A DNA stretch of 64,000 bases from Leishmania donovani (lineage: Eukaryota; Euglenozoa; Kinetoplastea; Trypanosomatida; Trypanosomatidae): positions 218,450 to 282,449 of the forward strand of contig NC_018254.1 in the NCBI RefSeq assembly GCF_000227135.1, in the 5' to 3' direction. The position numbers and the translations under genes are program-made. Numbering within the stretch: position 1 is the stretch's first letter; each line of letters starts with the position of its first letter. This document shows positions 31,659-40,994 of this stretch, one piece after another. The notes below the pieces were generated by a model that was not told where the DNA came from, made no database searches, and saw nothing but the letters and a program-made list of their open reading frames with translations.

Positions 31659-33396
31659 TGCATCGACACAAAAACGAGAAGACATGCTAGTGGCGAGCCA
31701 TTCCACTAGTCGAAGTTGTAGGGTTTAAAGAATGTCTACTGTGTGCGTATGAGAGCACGCCCTTCAAGATGCTGGCCTCCCGCACTCTGTGTGCCATGCG
31801 CACGGATGTTTCTATGAGGAACTCGCGATGCAGAGCCTGTGAACCTAATCTTTTTTTCTTTTTTTTTTTTCGTGGCACCCCTCCCCTCTCCCCGACGGTA
31901 GCGTTGAGCCGTAGTGCGCGAGTGTGTGCGTCTGACTATTGTGACCACTTTTGCCTGCTCGAAGGGATTCTCGACGCCTGTGTGCTCTCGCTGCCGCACG
32001 TGCTCGCATGCCCTTCCAAGGCTCATGTGTCCCTTTATTCGAGTAAACGCGAGAGTGAGCCGAGTTGGTAGAGAGGCACAACGAGATGCGACGACGGCCT
32101 CTCTTTCACGCTGGCTTCTCTCTCGGTGAGACTTTCCCTGTGCAAGCGCGCGTGTGTGGCGGTCGTGGAGATGGATCTCTGCGCTCTTGCACACACAGGC
32201 ACACACGCACGCCGTATACGCGCCTTTGCATGCGCACAAAGCCACCTTCTCCGTGCCTCTCCATCCTCTCTTCCCCACAATCGCAGCCGTCCGCAGACGG
32301 CCCTCTGCGCTTCTTTTCCTTTGTGGCGTAGACGCTGCATCGAGCTTTCTGCCTCATTTCTCAACCTTTGCTTACCCATCGTCGGCCCTACGCACGCACC
32401 TTCATATTGATGCCATCACGACAGTCCCCGTCCTTCAAGACTTCTGGAACCTGCTACACACGCGTCAAGGTGTTCATCGTCTGGCTTCGTGTGTCAGCGT
32501 GGGTGCACCTCTCTCGGTAGGCGTCTTTGCCTCCTGTCATCGTATTTTCGTGAGGGCAACGGGGCGCAGCAGCTACGCTGGCGCTCACCGCCCTCTCCCT
32601 CTTGCCATACCTGCCCAACTTTCCCTGCGCAGCTCTTCACATCGCGCGCGCCTCCACCACCGTCGCTGCGTTTCGTGAGTGTGTCATGACTCACGACACT
32701 GTCCTGCACACGTGACGCAACGAAAGAAGAAGCGGACAAAGCCCTGCCTTGGTTAGCAATACTCATACTTCGATATCTACATCCACTCACGCGCGCACCG
32801 AGGTGGTCCATCCGTCGGTACTGTGAGGGCGATCGAGTCAACGCCGGCTTTGGTTCGGAACCTCTCCCTTTGTGCGGCAGAGGATGTGTTCTTCTTGCCC
32901 TTCTTTTCTGCTGTTTATCTGATCTCCTTTGTCGTGCATATACATACGTGTTGCTTCTCGGTTTGTGTTTGCTTGTTTCTTCGCTTCGCCGCTGCCGCCG
33001 CCACCGTCTCTCACTGTCTGTGCCTGTGTCTGTGTATATTACCTTTTCTGTTAGCGCCGCCGACTTCTCGTGCTTCCCTGTCGGGGCGCTTCTTCTTCGG
33101 CAGCTCGTTCTTCACGGGACATTGGGAAGGATACATACTCCACGCCGTCTTGCCCGCTGAGCTCTGTCTGGGTCAATCCTCTATCCGCGGCGTAGCAGGC
33201 AGGCCCTCCCCCTCCCTTTCTCCTCTTTGTGTGTGTGCGTATGGGCGTGTGGGTGCAGGCATCTGTGTTCGTGCTCCTCGTTACGTCTTTTCTATCTGTT
33301 TCTGTCTCTCTCGTTTTCCGCGTCTACCTCAGCGGCCCATTCTTGTGGCGGCCTCCTTCTTTTTCTTTTTTTTTCGCCTGCTTTTTCTTTTCTTGC

Positions 33397-33422
33397 GTGT
33401 GTGTGTGTGTGTGTGTGTGTGT
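33397..33422. repeat. TG dinucleotide run
   Basis: About 13 TG units upstream of the MATE gene, in a T-rich stretch. A complementary CA run lies downstream of the same gene at 37600. Confidence 0.85.
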
Positions 33423-33588
33423 TGCTGCGCTCCGTTTTGTGTCGTGCAGCTCGCCACGCGGCCGACTCGGCCGTTGTCGAGCATTCGTTGTCCTCCCCCT
33501 TACTCTGTTTTCTTTTTTGACTCCTTTGGCTCTGGTGTGGAACGCCCACCACTCGTTTGGTGGTCCGTGTCTTTTCTCTGTCTCTCGC

Positions 33589-33590
33589 AG
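33589..33590 (+). promoter_or_regulatory. Predicted SL trans-splice acceptor (AG)
   Basis: The tract CTTTTCTCTGTCTCTCGCAG ends at 33590; a textbook pyrimidine tract plus CAG. The leader to the ATG at 33885 would be 294 bases. Confidence 0.55.
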
Positions 33591-33884
33591 CCCCTATACA
33601 CAAGCTGACGTCCTCACAAGACACGTCCGTCCTTCACTACGTGTGTCACGTGTTGTTCACGGGTGCACTGTCGCTGCTGGTCTTCCCTCTCGCTCCCTCT
33701 CGCCTTGTCATCTCTGGAACCTTTGTTTGCCAAGCTGAGAATCACAAGTTAGTGGCGCTAACTCACCACCCCGTTTGTGGGCACACGGTCAGACACATCC
33801 TCAGAGAGTTGCCCAGTAAGCGGAGAAGCGAAGCGGAAATCGAAAAAAAAAAACGGATAGGAAATTGGCGTGCTACTCGCGGCC

Positions 33885-36539
33885 ATGAGCCATCCGAGTT
33901 TACCAAGCACGCGGCGGATGACCCGGGAGCGTGCTGATGCTTCAGTGCGCACACCCTCCATTGGCCACGGAGGTGCCGCGCCCGTGTTGGTTTTCGACGC
34001 TCCACAGGTGCGCGAGAGCTGTGTGAAGCAACGCCACTACGGCACGATGCAGGGCAGCAGCAACGTTATGGTGCGGTCCTCCTCGATGCCCGAGCGCTCC
34101 TCGCGTATGGCGTACGTTCGCAAACATTCACGGCAGCTTACCGTTGGCCAGCAATCGGCTCGACTCGCCGAGAAAGCGAAGAGGAACTACTTCCACGGTA
34201 GCTTCACCTCGGCGCACGGGTCCGTCTTCACCGTACCCAACAAAGCGCAGCAGATGGCAACGAATCGGCCGTCGCGTGCGCCGCTAATGGCGTATTCGTC
34301 GGTGTCTCGAAGCACGCTGGCTGCACGACGGCGACCAACCCCTATCTCTCTTGACGTCTCCCCAGCCGTGTCGGCCATCAAGAAGACCGCCACATCCCCC
34401 ATAAAAGCTGGTTCGAGTTCGCATGAGGGCAATGACACGGACACATCGTTGACGATAAGGGAGCCGAACTTCCTAGACGGGTCGATTGTTCTGCCACGTC
34501 GTGCTGTGAGCGCAGACGCCCGCCTTGGCGGGCATCACAGCTTGGACATGAGTACCTCCATCAGCAAGTTGCGGCTTTCCATCAGTGGTGCCGACCTATC
34601 GGCGTCGCAGCTGAGCGAGATGACGTTCCGTGACTCGTCGCCAGACTTCTTGGCGGTGCAGCTCATGCGCGACCACAGCGCCAAACAGAAGCAGAAGCAG
34701 TTGCTGTCCCCCACGACGATCTCGCGCGCCGTGCGAGCGTTGCGCGCCTTCGAGGAACGAAAAATGCGCTTTGGGGGCGGCGCCCACTCAAATGCGCGAG
34801 ACGTCAATAACGCCGACGATGTTGTTTCCGCTCTCGACCGCACACCGTCGGCGCAGGCAGTGAAGAAGAGCGAGACGCCACTCATACCGGCAGTAGCGCG
34901 TTGTGTGCGCATCAAACCCGATGCGGAGGGGAATGTGGCCGAGGAGGCTATCGCCGGTTTCGAAGAGGACGAGGATGAGAGCTTCGAGTCTGGGGACAGC
35001 TTCTCCTGGTTTGGTGCAACGATGGACCTCCTCTACCTTGCCGTGCCAGCAGCTGTATCTATTTGCTTCACTTTCTCGATGTCCGTTGTGCCGCTGTCCT
35101 TCGTCGGTAGGTACCTTGGTCCACGTCAGCTCACCGGCGCGTCGGTGGGCTACTTTCTCCTTAGCATCCTGATCACCTACCCGACAATTGGGCTGACCTT
35201 TGCGCTCGACACGCTGTGCTCGCACGAGTACGGGCGAAACCCGTTGAGCCCTGAGATGGGGCTGGTGCTGCAGCGCGGAGCTCTCATCAACCTCATCATT
35301 TTGATCCCGCTCTGCGTCTGTATCTACACCCTCGACAGCATTCTTGTGCCTCTCTACGGCAAGGTACTGGCGGAGGAGGCGGAGGAGTTTCTCCTCTACT
35401 CCCCGCTCTATCTCATTCCGATGGTGCTGTTCATTTCCATGAACAAATTCCTCAACAACCAGATGCAGCCCCACATTCCGATGATCGCGCTGACTGCCGG
35501 CGTCATTCTTACGCCGTTTCTGCAGCTAAAGCTGACGCCGATGGGGGTGCGCTACACAATGCTCGGGATGGCCATCACGGCGTGGTTTCAGCTGGCGATT
35601 GTAACGGTTATCACCGTCTTCAAACGTGAGACGCGCATCACGCTAGGGAAGTGGCGCATCGCAGAAGCGCTGGACTGGACAGACGTCAAGGAGTACATGA
35701 AGCTAGCCGTCCCCAGCGCCATCTTTGTGGCCGCCGAAGCGTCGTCTTTCGACGTCACGGTGCTCATGTGTGCCCGCTTCGGTGAGGTAGACGGTGCTGC
35801 CTGGTCCGGCATTATGAACTGCCTCTTCATCTTCGCCTCCTTTCCGGGTGGCCTCAGCGCCAGTGCATGTGCCAACATTGGCCGCTGCATCGGTGCCTAC
35901 GAGCCGGCCAGCGCGAAGCGTTTTGTGCGTGTTTCGATCCTCATCACTTTTGTTGTCGGCCTTGTCGACTCCGCGCTGTTGGTGGCCTTCTTTGACCGGC
36001 TCATGTCGTTCTTCGGCACCGAAGGCACGACGCTAGAGCTGGCGCGCGAGGTGCTCTACCTCCTTCCCATCCTCCACGTGTGCGACGCAGTGCAGTTCAC
36101 CTTTCAGGGCATCTTCAGCGGCATGGGGAAAAACTACATCGGCGCATTGATTCTCCTGACGAGCCTGTGGGGGGTTGGTGTCCCACTTGCTTTCCTTCTC
36201 GGTGAATACCTCGGCTACCGCACGTTCGGCGTCTGTGTGGGTATCACGATTGGCTTGTGCATCGAGGCGCCCGTGATGGTGTACTCGGCGTCCACGACGA
36301 ACTACGTAGCCGTGTGCGAGAAATTCATGGAGGACGAAGAGGACGAAGAGACAGGGGAGTCGGAGGAGAGCGAAGAGTACGACGACGAGTACGTCGAGGA
36401 GGTGATGCGGCGCTCTGGCATATCCATTAACAGTGCGGAGCTGACGGAGGGCAACCTAGAGCACTATCGCAAGCTTCTGCCGCCCCGTCGCTGTGGCCGT
36501 CCGCGGCGGGTTGTAGAGTACCAGGACGAGGACGACTAA
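33885..36539 (+). CDS. MATE-family transporter with long N-terminal extension
   Basis: The 884-residue product contains a MATE (multidrug and toxin extrusion) antiporter core from about residue 376 to 815. About 12 hydrophobic helices are visible, starting with LLYLAVPAAVSICFTFSM and GYFLLSILITYPTIGLTFALDTLCSHEYG, the latter matching the conserved helix 2 region (GLxxALDTLCsQ-like). The second half repeats this pattern (MKLAVPSAIFVAAEASSFD, then ASFPGGLSASACANIGRCIGA), as expected of the pseudo-twofold MATE fold. MATEs export cationic compounds using H+ or Na+ gradients. Unusual features are a 375-residue Ser/Arg-rich N terminus with no membrane segments, and an acidic C-terminal tail (about 815-840, Glu/Asp-rich). 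Typical MATEs have about 450-550 residues. The frame continues 5 codons upstream to a GTG at 33870, but the first ATG is at 33885. Substrate and membrane are unknown. Confidence 0.93.
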   Translation: MSHPSLPSTRRMTRERADASVRTPSIGHGGAAPVLVFDAPQVRESCVKQRHYGTMQGSSNVMVRSSSMPERSSRMAYVRKHSRQLTVGQQSARLAEKAKRNYFHGSFTSAHGSVFTVPNKAQQMATNRPSRAPLMAYSSVSRSTLAARRRPTPISLDVSPAVSAIKKTATSPIKAGSSSHEGNDTDTSLTIREPNFLDGSIVLPRRAVSADARLGGHHSLDMSTSISKLRLSISGADLSASQLSEMTFRDSSPDFLAVQLMRDHSAKQKQKQLLSPTTISRAVRALRAFEERKMRFGGGAHSNARDVNNADDVVSALDRTPSAQAVKKSETPLIPAVARCVRIKPDAEGNVAEEAIAGFEEDEDESFESGDSFSWFGATMDLLYLAVPAAVSICFTFSMSVVPLSFVGRYLGPRQLTGASVGYFLLSILITYPTIGLTFALDTLCSHEYGRNPLSPEMGLVLQRGALINLIILIPLCVCIYTLDSILVPLYGKVLAEEAEEFLLYSPLYLIPMVLFISMNKFLNNQMQPHIPMIALTAGVILTPFLQLKLTPMGVRYTMLGMAITAWFQLAIVTVITVFKRETRITLGKWRIAEALDWTDVKEYMKLAVPSAIFVAAEASSFDVTVLMCARFGEVDGAAWSGIMNCLFIFASFPGGLSASACANIGRCIGAYEPASAKRFVRVSILITFVVGLVDSALLVAFFDRLMSFFGTEGTTLELAREVLYLLPILHVCDAVQFTFQGIFSGMGKNYIGALILLTSLWGVGVPLAFLLGEYLGYRTFGVCVGITIGLCIEAPVMVYSASTTNYVAVCEKFMEDEEDEETGESEESEEYDDEYVEEVMRRSGISINSAELTEGNLEHYRKLLPPRRCGRPRRVVEYQDEDD

Positions 36540-37597
36540 CCATGCCAACGAGCGCCGTGACGGGTCAAATCGGCAGCGCCAACACCTCACCCCCGCAGCT
36601 CTCCTTCGCCCCTGTGCATTTTGGGTACCCTCTCTTTCATCCGAGCAGTGCCTACGAAGCCTTGTTTTGAACTTGTCGAGGTATCCCGTTGTTTCGCTTT
36701 TCTCTCGTTCACGCTTGGAGGGCAGGCGGGTTGGCGCAGCGGAGTCGCCCTCTCTGTTGAGGCGACGGAGAGTTGTTTTTGCATGGAAAGGGGAAGGGGA
36801 AGGGGGAGAATGATGCGCCGCTCGTGCGTGCATGAGCGTGCGTGCGCCAAGCTTGCCGCTCGATGTGGTTGGCATTACGGCGTGCGCTTGTGTGCTGGGG
36901 TCGTCGATGCCGTGTCTTCACGTGGTGTCTTCGTATTTCTCTTCGGCTTCTTTGCGTGGGTTCCTCCCGTCATGTGCTGCGTGGATGAGCGCGTGCGTTT
37001 CTGCGCTACGTAGCTCTTGGTGGGGTTTTTCTTTTTTTGGGGGAGGGGGAGGTCCTCTTGTATAGGGGTGAGTGCGCGTGCAGTTGAGGGGGGCGCCTTA
37101 CTCGTCGAATGCGGCGTTGCCGCGTGCCCAGTTGAATGAGCTTCTTTCTCTCGCCGGTTGCTCCTCACGTGCTTGCTCACTTACGGTCCTTCTCTCTAAC
37201 ACTTGTGAAGGGGAAAGGAGCCTCTGTGTATGTGTGTGTCGTGCATTTGGGCCTCGCTGGTCGGTGTTGCGGGCTCTTGCTTCTCGCAGGTATGTGTAAC
37301 GGCGCGTGTCTGCCGTCCGCTCTGGCTGTGCGTACGAAACGTGTCCAGTGCACATCCTTTTTTTTTTTTGGATAGGGGGTGGTTGGAAGTAGGCGGCATC
37401 ATCGCTCCGTCTTTGGCATTCCCATTGAAAAAATTGTGCTCCTCCTCCTCCATCATGATGTCCGTCTGCGCAAGCGTAGACGTGCGAGGTGGCGTCTTCG
37501 CTCTCTAAGAAAGAAGAGCACCGAGCACACAGGGGCAACGTGAACAACCAATAAGACAGCTGGATGAGCCTCTCACTCGACGCCCAAGGAAAAACGC

Positions 37598-37599
<2 letters not shown>

Positions 37600-37631
<32 letters not shown>
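37600..37631. repeat. CA dinucleotide run
   Basis: About 16 CA units, the longest clean dinucleotide run in the window. It is the complement of the TG run on the other side of the MATE gene. Confidence 0.9.
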
Positions 37632-37633
<2 letters not shown>

Positions 37634-38005
37634 GGTGAGGGTGGAGGCGGAGTAGCACAGAAACCAACGCAAAAAGAAAATCCATGACCACAGGTGCACA
37701 ACGCGCAACGCAAGGAGTTGTCTGGCCTGCCTTGAGGAGGTCCATAGCGCTATGCTCGTTTGTTCATGTGCGCCCCGTTTTCGCCAAGCACGTTCCGGGC
37801 GCAGGTGTAGACCACGACGCAACCCCACTCTTCAGCAGTTTCGCTTCGATCTCGCCATTGAACACCGCCAATCAGGTGCATGTGTGTGTGCGTGTCTTTA
37901 CGACCGTCACTGCACACGTGTATATGCCGTCCCTCTCTTCTTGCTCCGCCCCTCACGTGCGGTTCCGCCCTCGCTTCTCCCTTATTTTTTCTTGCATCTC
38001 TCCGT

Positions 38006-38007
38006 AG
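38006..38007 (+). promoter_or_regulatory. Candidate SL acceptor two bases before an ATG
   Basis: A very good CT tract ending TCTCCGTAG at 38007 is followed by TA and then the ATG at 38010. If used, the mRNA would have almost no leader beyond the spliced leader itself. Other AGs lie upstream (for example the CAG near 37834). Confidence 0.4.
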
Positions 38008-38009
38008 TA

Positions 38010-39068
38010 ATGAGGGCGCACCTGCGCGAAGCCCTGCTTGCCTCACTGCAGCGCGATGTGGAGAAGCATCAGCGAGTTGCCCAGCGAAATGTGGCGCCGC
38101 CTGGCTTCGTACTCAAGGTCCATGGCGTGCAGCTGCAGTCAAGCGTTGCGGCGAAGGACCGCAAACGCCATCGCGACAGAGCCGACCACACGCCTCCGCA
38201 ACTAAGTGAAAACACCATATCGAAAGGCGAGGCGTGGACTTCCCTCGTGCTGGCTACACTGTCATCAGTGCTGCAGCAACTCGAGAGCGACGCGCAGAAA
38301 AAGCAGAACGAGTCTGCAAATGAAAGCGCAGCTCCGTCGGCAGTCTCCGTGCTGAGGTCCGTTGCTAGAGTAGAGATGCGGCACTGCCGGCTGCAGGCAC
38401 ACCATCTCTGCGCCGACGACCGCGGCGCAACAGACAGCGTATCACTAGCTGACATTCTCCTTTCCCCTCAGCGATTATGGAACTCAGCAGCACACACAGC
38501 GCCATCGCCCGCATACGTGCGCCTTGTGACCCTGGACCTTGAGTGCAACGAGCTGGGAGATGCGGGAATGCGGCTACTGTGCAGCGGTCTTCTCGTGCAT
38601 CTTCGTGGTCTTCGTCGTCTCCTGCTCGCATCGAACAACATCACCATAGACGGACTGCTCTTCTTGGTGGACTCTGCTCGATCACATGATGAGGGTCACC
38701 TGCCTCCGCACCTCGAGACGATCGGCCTCAGCAACAATCCACTGGGTACGCACGCACGCAGGACTGTACATAGCCAACCCACCGAGAACGCCTTCTGCGA
38801 CGCGTTCCGCACGCTGGCCTTGCGTCTTTCCTCGACGCTTCGACGAGTGCACCTCAATCATGCTAGTCTAAGCACGCGTGAGGTTTCGTCTGTGCTGCAA
38901 GCGCTGTTTGAGTGCGTTGTCCAGCATTCAGGGCCGTGCGCGTTTGACATAGTCTACCTGCGAGAAAATGAGCGCGTCGACAAGGAGGAGGCGCTGCGCC
39001 TGCTACGCAGCAAGGTGGAGGACCTGGAAAAGCTCGACACCTTTTTGCGACGTCACGTGTCCATGTGA
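38010..39068 (+). CDS. Leucine-rich-repeat protein, RNI-like
   Basis: The 352-residue product has ribonuclease-inhibitor-type leucine-rich repeats in its second half. LVTLDLECNELGDAGMRLLCSGL (from about 173), LRRLLLASNNITIDGLLFLV, LETIGLSNNPLG and LRRVHLNHASLSTREVSSVL show the LxxLxLxxN pattern with helical backs. The earlier VARVEMRHCRLQAHHL is a first, weaker repeat. The N-terminal 100 residues are basic and polar without a known motif, and the C terminus is a charged helix (KEEALRLLRSKVEDLEKL). LRR proteins of this sort are common in trypanosomatids and usually serve as binding scaffolds. The partner is unknown. The open frame extends to an ATG at 37752, but that part runs through the CT tract, so 38010 is preferred; the very short leader this implies is odd (see Part 2). 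Confidence 0.77.
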   Translation: MRAHLREALLASLQRDVEKHQRVAQRNVAPPGFVLKVHGVQLQSSVAAKDRKRHRDRADHTPPQLSENTISKGEAWTSLVLATLSSVLQQLESDAQKKQNESANESAAPSAVSVLRSVARVEMRHCRLQAHHLCADDRGATDSVSLADILLSPQRLWNSAAHTAPSPAYVRLVTLDLECNELGDAGMRLLCSGLLVHLRGLRRLLLASNNITIDGLLFLVDSARSHDEGHLPPHLETIGLSNNPLGTHARRTVHSQPTENAFCDAFRTLALRLSSTLRRVHLNHASLSTREVSSVLQALFECVVQHSGPCAFDIVYLRENERVDKEEALRLLRSKVEDLEKLDTFLRRHVSM

Positions 39069-39830
39069 GAACCCAGCAGAGCTCCCCCCCCACTCGCTCA
39101 CCCAAGTCGCGAGAGAAGTTTCTGTGCGCGCGTGTGCGGCGGTGGTGCAGCAGAACAGATGCGCGTCTCTTTCTCCCGCGAGCCTCAGAGTGCACCTTGT
39201 TTGTCTGCGATGTGGATCGCTTGACGGATGTTTTTGTGCCGGCACAGAGTAGAAGGGGAACCGTATTTTCGCGTGTGGGGGCGGAAGTGGGATGATCGAC
39301 CTTCCCGCCCCGTCCACCGCCCGTCTTTTCCTCTCCCCCTCACCCCACTGTGTCTCATCTTCTGCGCACGGAGAGACGCGAACGGTACGCAAAAAAAAAA
39401 TACGCGAGCTGCATTGCAAAGCAAAGGTTGCTCGATGAGTGGAACAACAGCGTGTGCGGGGCTTGTGACGTTGCTGTCGACGGTGCGCCCCGAACATGGT
39501 CTTGCCACTTGGCTGTTGTGTGTACCGTCTTTGCATGAGACTACGATAAGCATCTTTTTTTTTCTTGCACGCTTCTCGTGGCGCATCCCGTCGTGCATCA
39601 AGTTGCACAGGGTCCCCCTCATGCATCGCCTTTCCTTCCCTCTCTCTCCACACCCCTTTCGCCCTCTCCCTTGTGCCCTCGACACGCGTCGCATCTGTAT
39701 CCAAGCTTTACCCAGCGACCCTCAGTCTTCATCGCCCTCGGCGCCCTCCGATTCGCCCACTATTTCCGTCTCGACGCTTTTTATCTTAACTTGTATGCTC
39801 TCCAGCCGTTTTCTCTATCGGCCCTCAACG
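39069..39830. other. Spacer before the glutaredoxin gene
   Basis: Mixed 3' UTR, then CT-rich leader (39600-39700). Candidate SL acceptors are the AGs at 39704-39705, about 39710 and about 39720. If one of these is used, the first ATG is 39795 rather than 39831. Confidence 0.6.
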
Positions 39831-40121
39831 ATGCCCGCTACCGTCGCCGAGCTCATCCACCGACACAAAGTGGTGGTTTTCTCGTGGGTGCACTGCCCGT
39901 ATTGCTCTCGCGCCAAGGAGATCCTCAAGTCGCTTGCGAAGGATATACAAGTTTACGAGTGCGACCAGATGGACAACGGCGAGGAACTTCGTGCGCAGAT
40001 TCTGCAGGCGTACAATCACGACACAGTGCCGGCGATCTTCATCAACGGTGAGTTCATTGGCGGGTGCAGCGACTTGCAGGCCATTCAGAAGAGCGGCGAA
40101 CTGGCTGCGAAGCTTGCGTAA
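39831..40121 (+). CDS. Dithiol glutaredoxin
   Basis: The 96-residue product is a complete class I glutaredoxin, which reduces disulfides or deglutathionylates proteins; in trypanosomatids trypanothione can supply the electrons. The active site is C22-P-Y-C25, in the context FSWVHCPYCSRAKEIL; the Trp-Val-His before it is less usual than the common Lys/Thr-rich sequence. The cis-proline motif T65-V-P67 and the glutathione-binding GGCSDL (77-82) are intact. Length is that of the family. A second possible start, ATG 39795, adds 12 residues (MLSSRFLYRPST), which could act as a mitochondrial or intermembrane-space signal. The conserved fold begins only after 39831, whose -3 adenine is a better context, so I give the shorter form. 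The long frame back to 39228 crosses CT tracts and is not coding. Confidence 0.95.
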   Translation: MPATVAELIHRHKVVVFSWVHCPYCSRAKEILKSLAKDIQVYECDQMDNGEELRAQILQAYNHDTVPAIFINGEFIGGCSDLQAIQKSGELAAKLA

Positions 40122-40616
40122 AGTACGACGAGCGCTACCTGAAAGAGGAGTGGGCATGAGGTGAGCGTGCGCGTGAGCCCTGCAAGTCGTTTTATTATCT
40201 GTTTATACTTGCGTGTGTGTGTGTCTGAATATCGCACGTCGCAGTAAAAATTTCGCACGGTGTGGGGGAGTGGGCCGCCGGCACCCCGTCGACCACGTGT
40301 TTCTCTCCTGGTGTGCTTCCACTCACCGCGGGATGGTGACGCGAGAAAGAAGAGGTCGTTCAAAACTTTTCTTATCCTTGTACGGACTGGGCAAGTGGCC
40401 GCCGTCCAGAAAACGCTTCATGCCGTCTCCTGCGGGCCTAGGGACAGGGCCGCGATGTGTACGCTCTCATGATTCGAAAACTCACCCCCTCCTTGCCTGC
40501 ATGACCTCTTGGGTTTATCCTCTCCTCTGCTCGCACAGCATGGCAGCTGCAATGCACACACACGCCCCTCTCGCTCCCCGCACTCTCTCTCCCCCCCCCC
40601 TCTCTTTCTGCAGACG
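40122..40616. other. Spacer, about 0.5 kb
   Basis: 3' UTR of the glutaredoxin gene, ending in a dense CT tract (40566-40610) and CAG at 40611-40613. Confidence 0.65.
40612..40613 (+). promoter_or_regulatory. Predicted SL trans-splice acceptor (AG)
   Basis: One of the cleanest tracts in the window: about 45 bases of C/T followed by CTGCAG, 3 bases before an ATG at 40617. It marks a real mRNA 5' end even if the small frame that follows is not a gene. Confidence 0.6.
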
Positions 40617-40994
40617 ATGCGCCGGCTCAACAGAACGAGTGTTTTAGGCTCATTGCTTCACCAGTCACCACCCCGACAGAGACCGCCACCGTTGTCAAGC
40701 ATGTTGGGTGCACCGAGTCCGGCAGCAGGCGAATTCAGACGCCGTCTTGCACGGCTTCAGGGGGTGAAGGGCGGACTAGGCAGCAGAGGCACTAACGGGC
40801 CGAAGATCCTGGCAGCCCTCTCCGCGCCGAGGGGCAGCACCAGCCGCAACAACATCTGGAACTCGGAAGACAGGGCCGCCCGTCGGATGGTCTGGCGATC
40901 GGCCGTACAAGAGACGATAATGAGCTGCTCACAGGGGCGGAAGCTTGCCACGCGGGAAGACAACATGCCACGGAGCTGCCTTTTCCTCTGCTAG
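40617..40994 (+). CDS. Possible small protein, 125 aa
   Basis: Unrecognised. An ATG directly after a very strong SL acceptor opens a 125-codon frame. The N terminus MRRLNRTSVLGSLLHQ is basic and hydroxylated without acidic residues, like a mitochondrial presequence. The rest is Arg/Ser/Pro-rich with a more ordered end containing NIWNSEDRAARRMVWRSAV. There are no membrane segments and no known motif. A different frame is open from about 40796 to 41587 and overlaps its second half, so either a frameshifted longer gene or chance openness is possible. Against it: low-complexity content and no family recognised. For it: position right after a good acceptor, correct spacing from the glutaredoxin gene, and a normal-looking first third. 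Confidence 0.4.
   Translation: MRRLNRTSVLGSLLHQSPPRQRPPPLSSMLGAPSPAAGEFRRRLARLQGVKGGLGSRGTNGPKILAALSAPRGSTSRNNIWNSEDRAARRMVWRSAVQETIMSCSQGRKLATREDNMPRSCLFLC

Larger units (their letters stand above)
31659..33884. other. Spacer, 2.2 kb
   Basis: CT- and T-rich sequence with an uninterrupted TG run at 33397-33422. No gene is supported. The likely SL acceptor for the MATE gene is the CAG ending at 33590 after a CT tract. Confidence 0.7.
36540..38009. other. Spacer, 1.5 kb
   Basis: CT/T/G-rich spacer with a CA run at 37600-37631. No gene is supported. The final CT tract (37960-38004) ends in TCCGTAG at 38007. Confidence 0.7.

Noticed and set aside
32823..33608. 261-codon + frame upstream of the MATE gene
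   Set aside because: It translates T/CT/TG-rich spacer, including the TG run as a Cys-Val repeat; it overlaps the likely splice site and has no domain.
39228..39830. N-terminal extension of the glutaredoxin frame
   Set aside because: It crosses CT tracts and several AG acceptors, and is not glutaredoxin-like; only the last 12 residues are a plausible alternative start.
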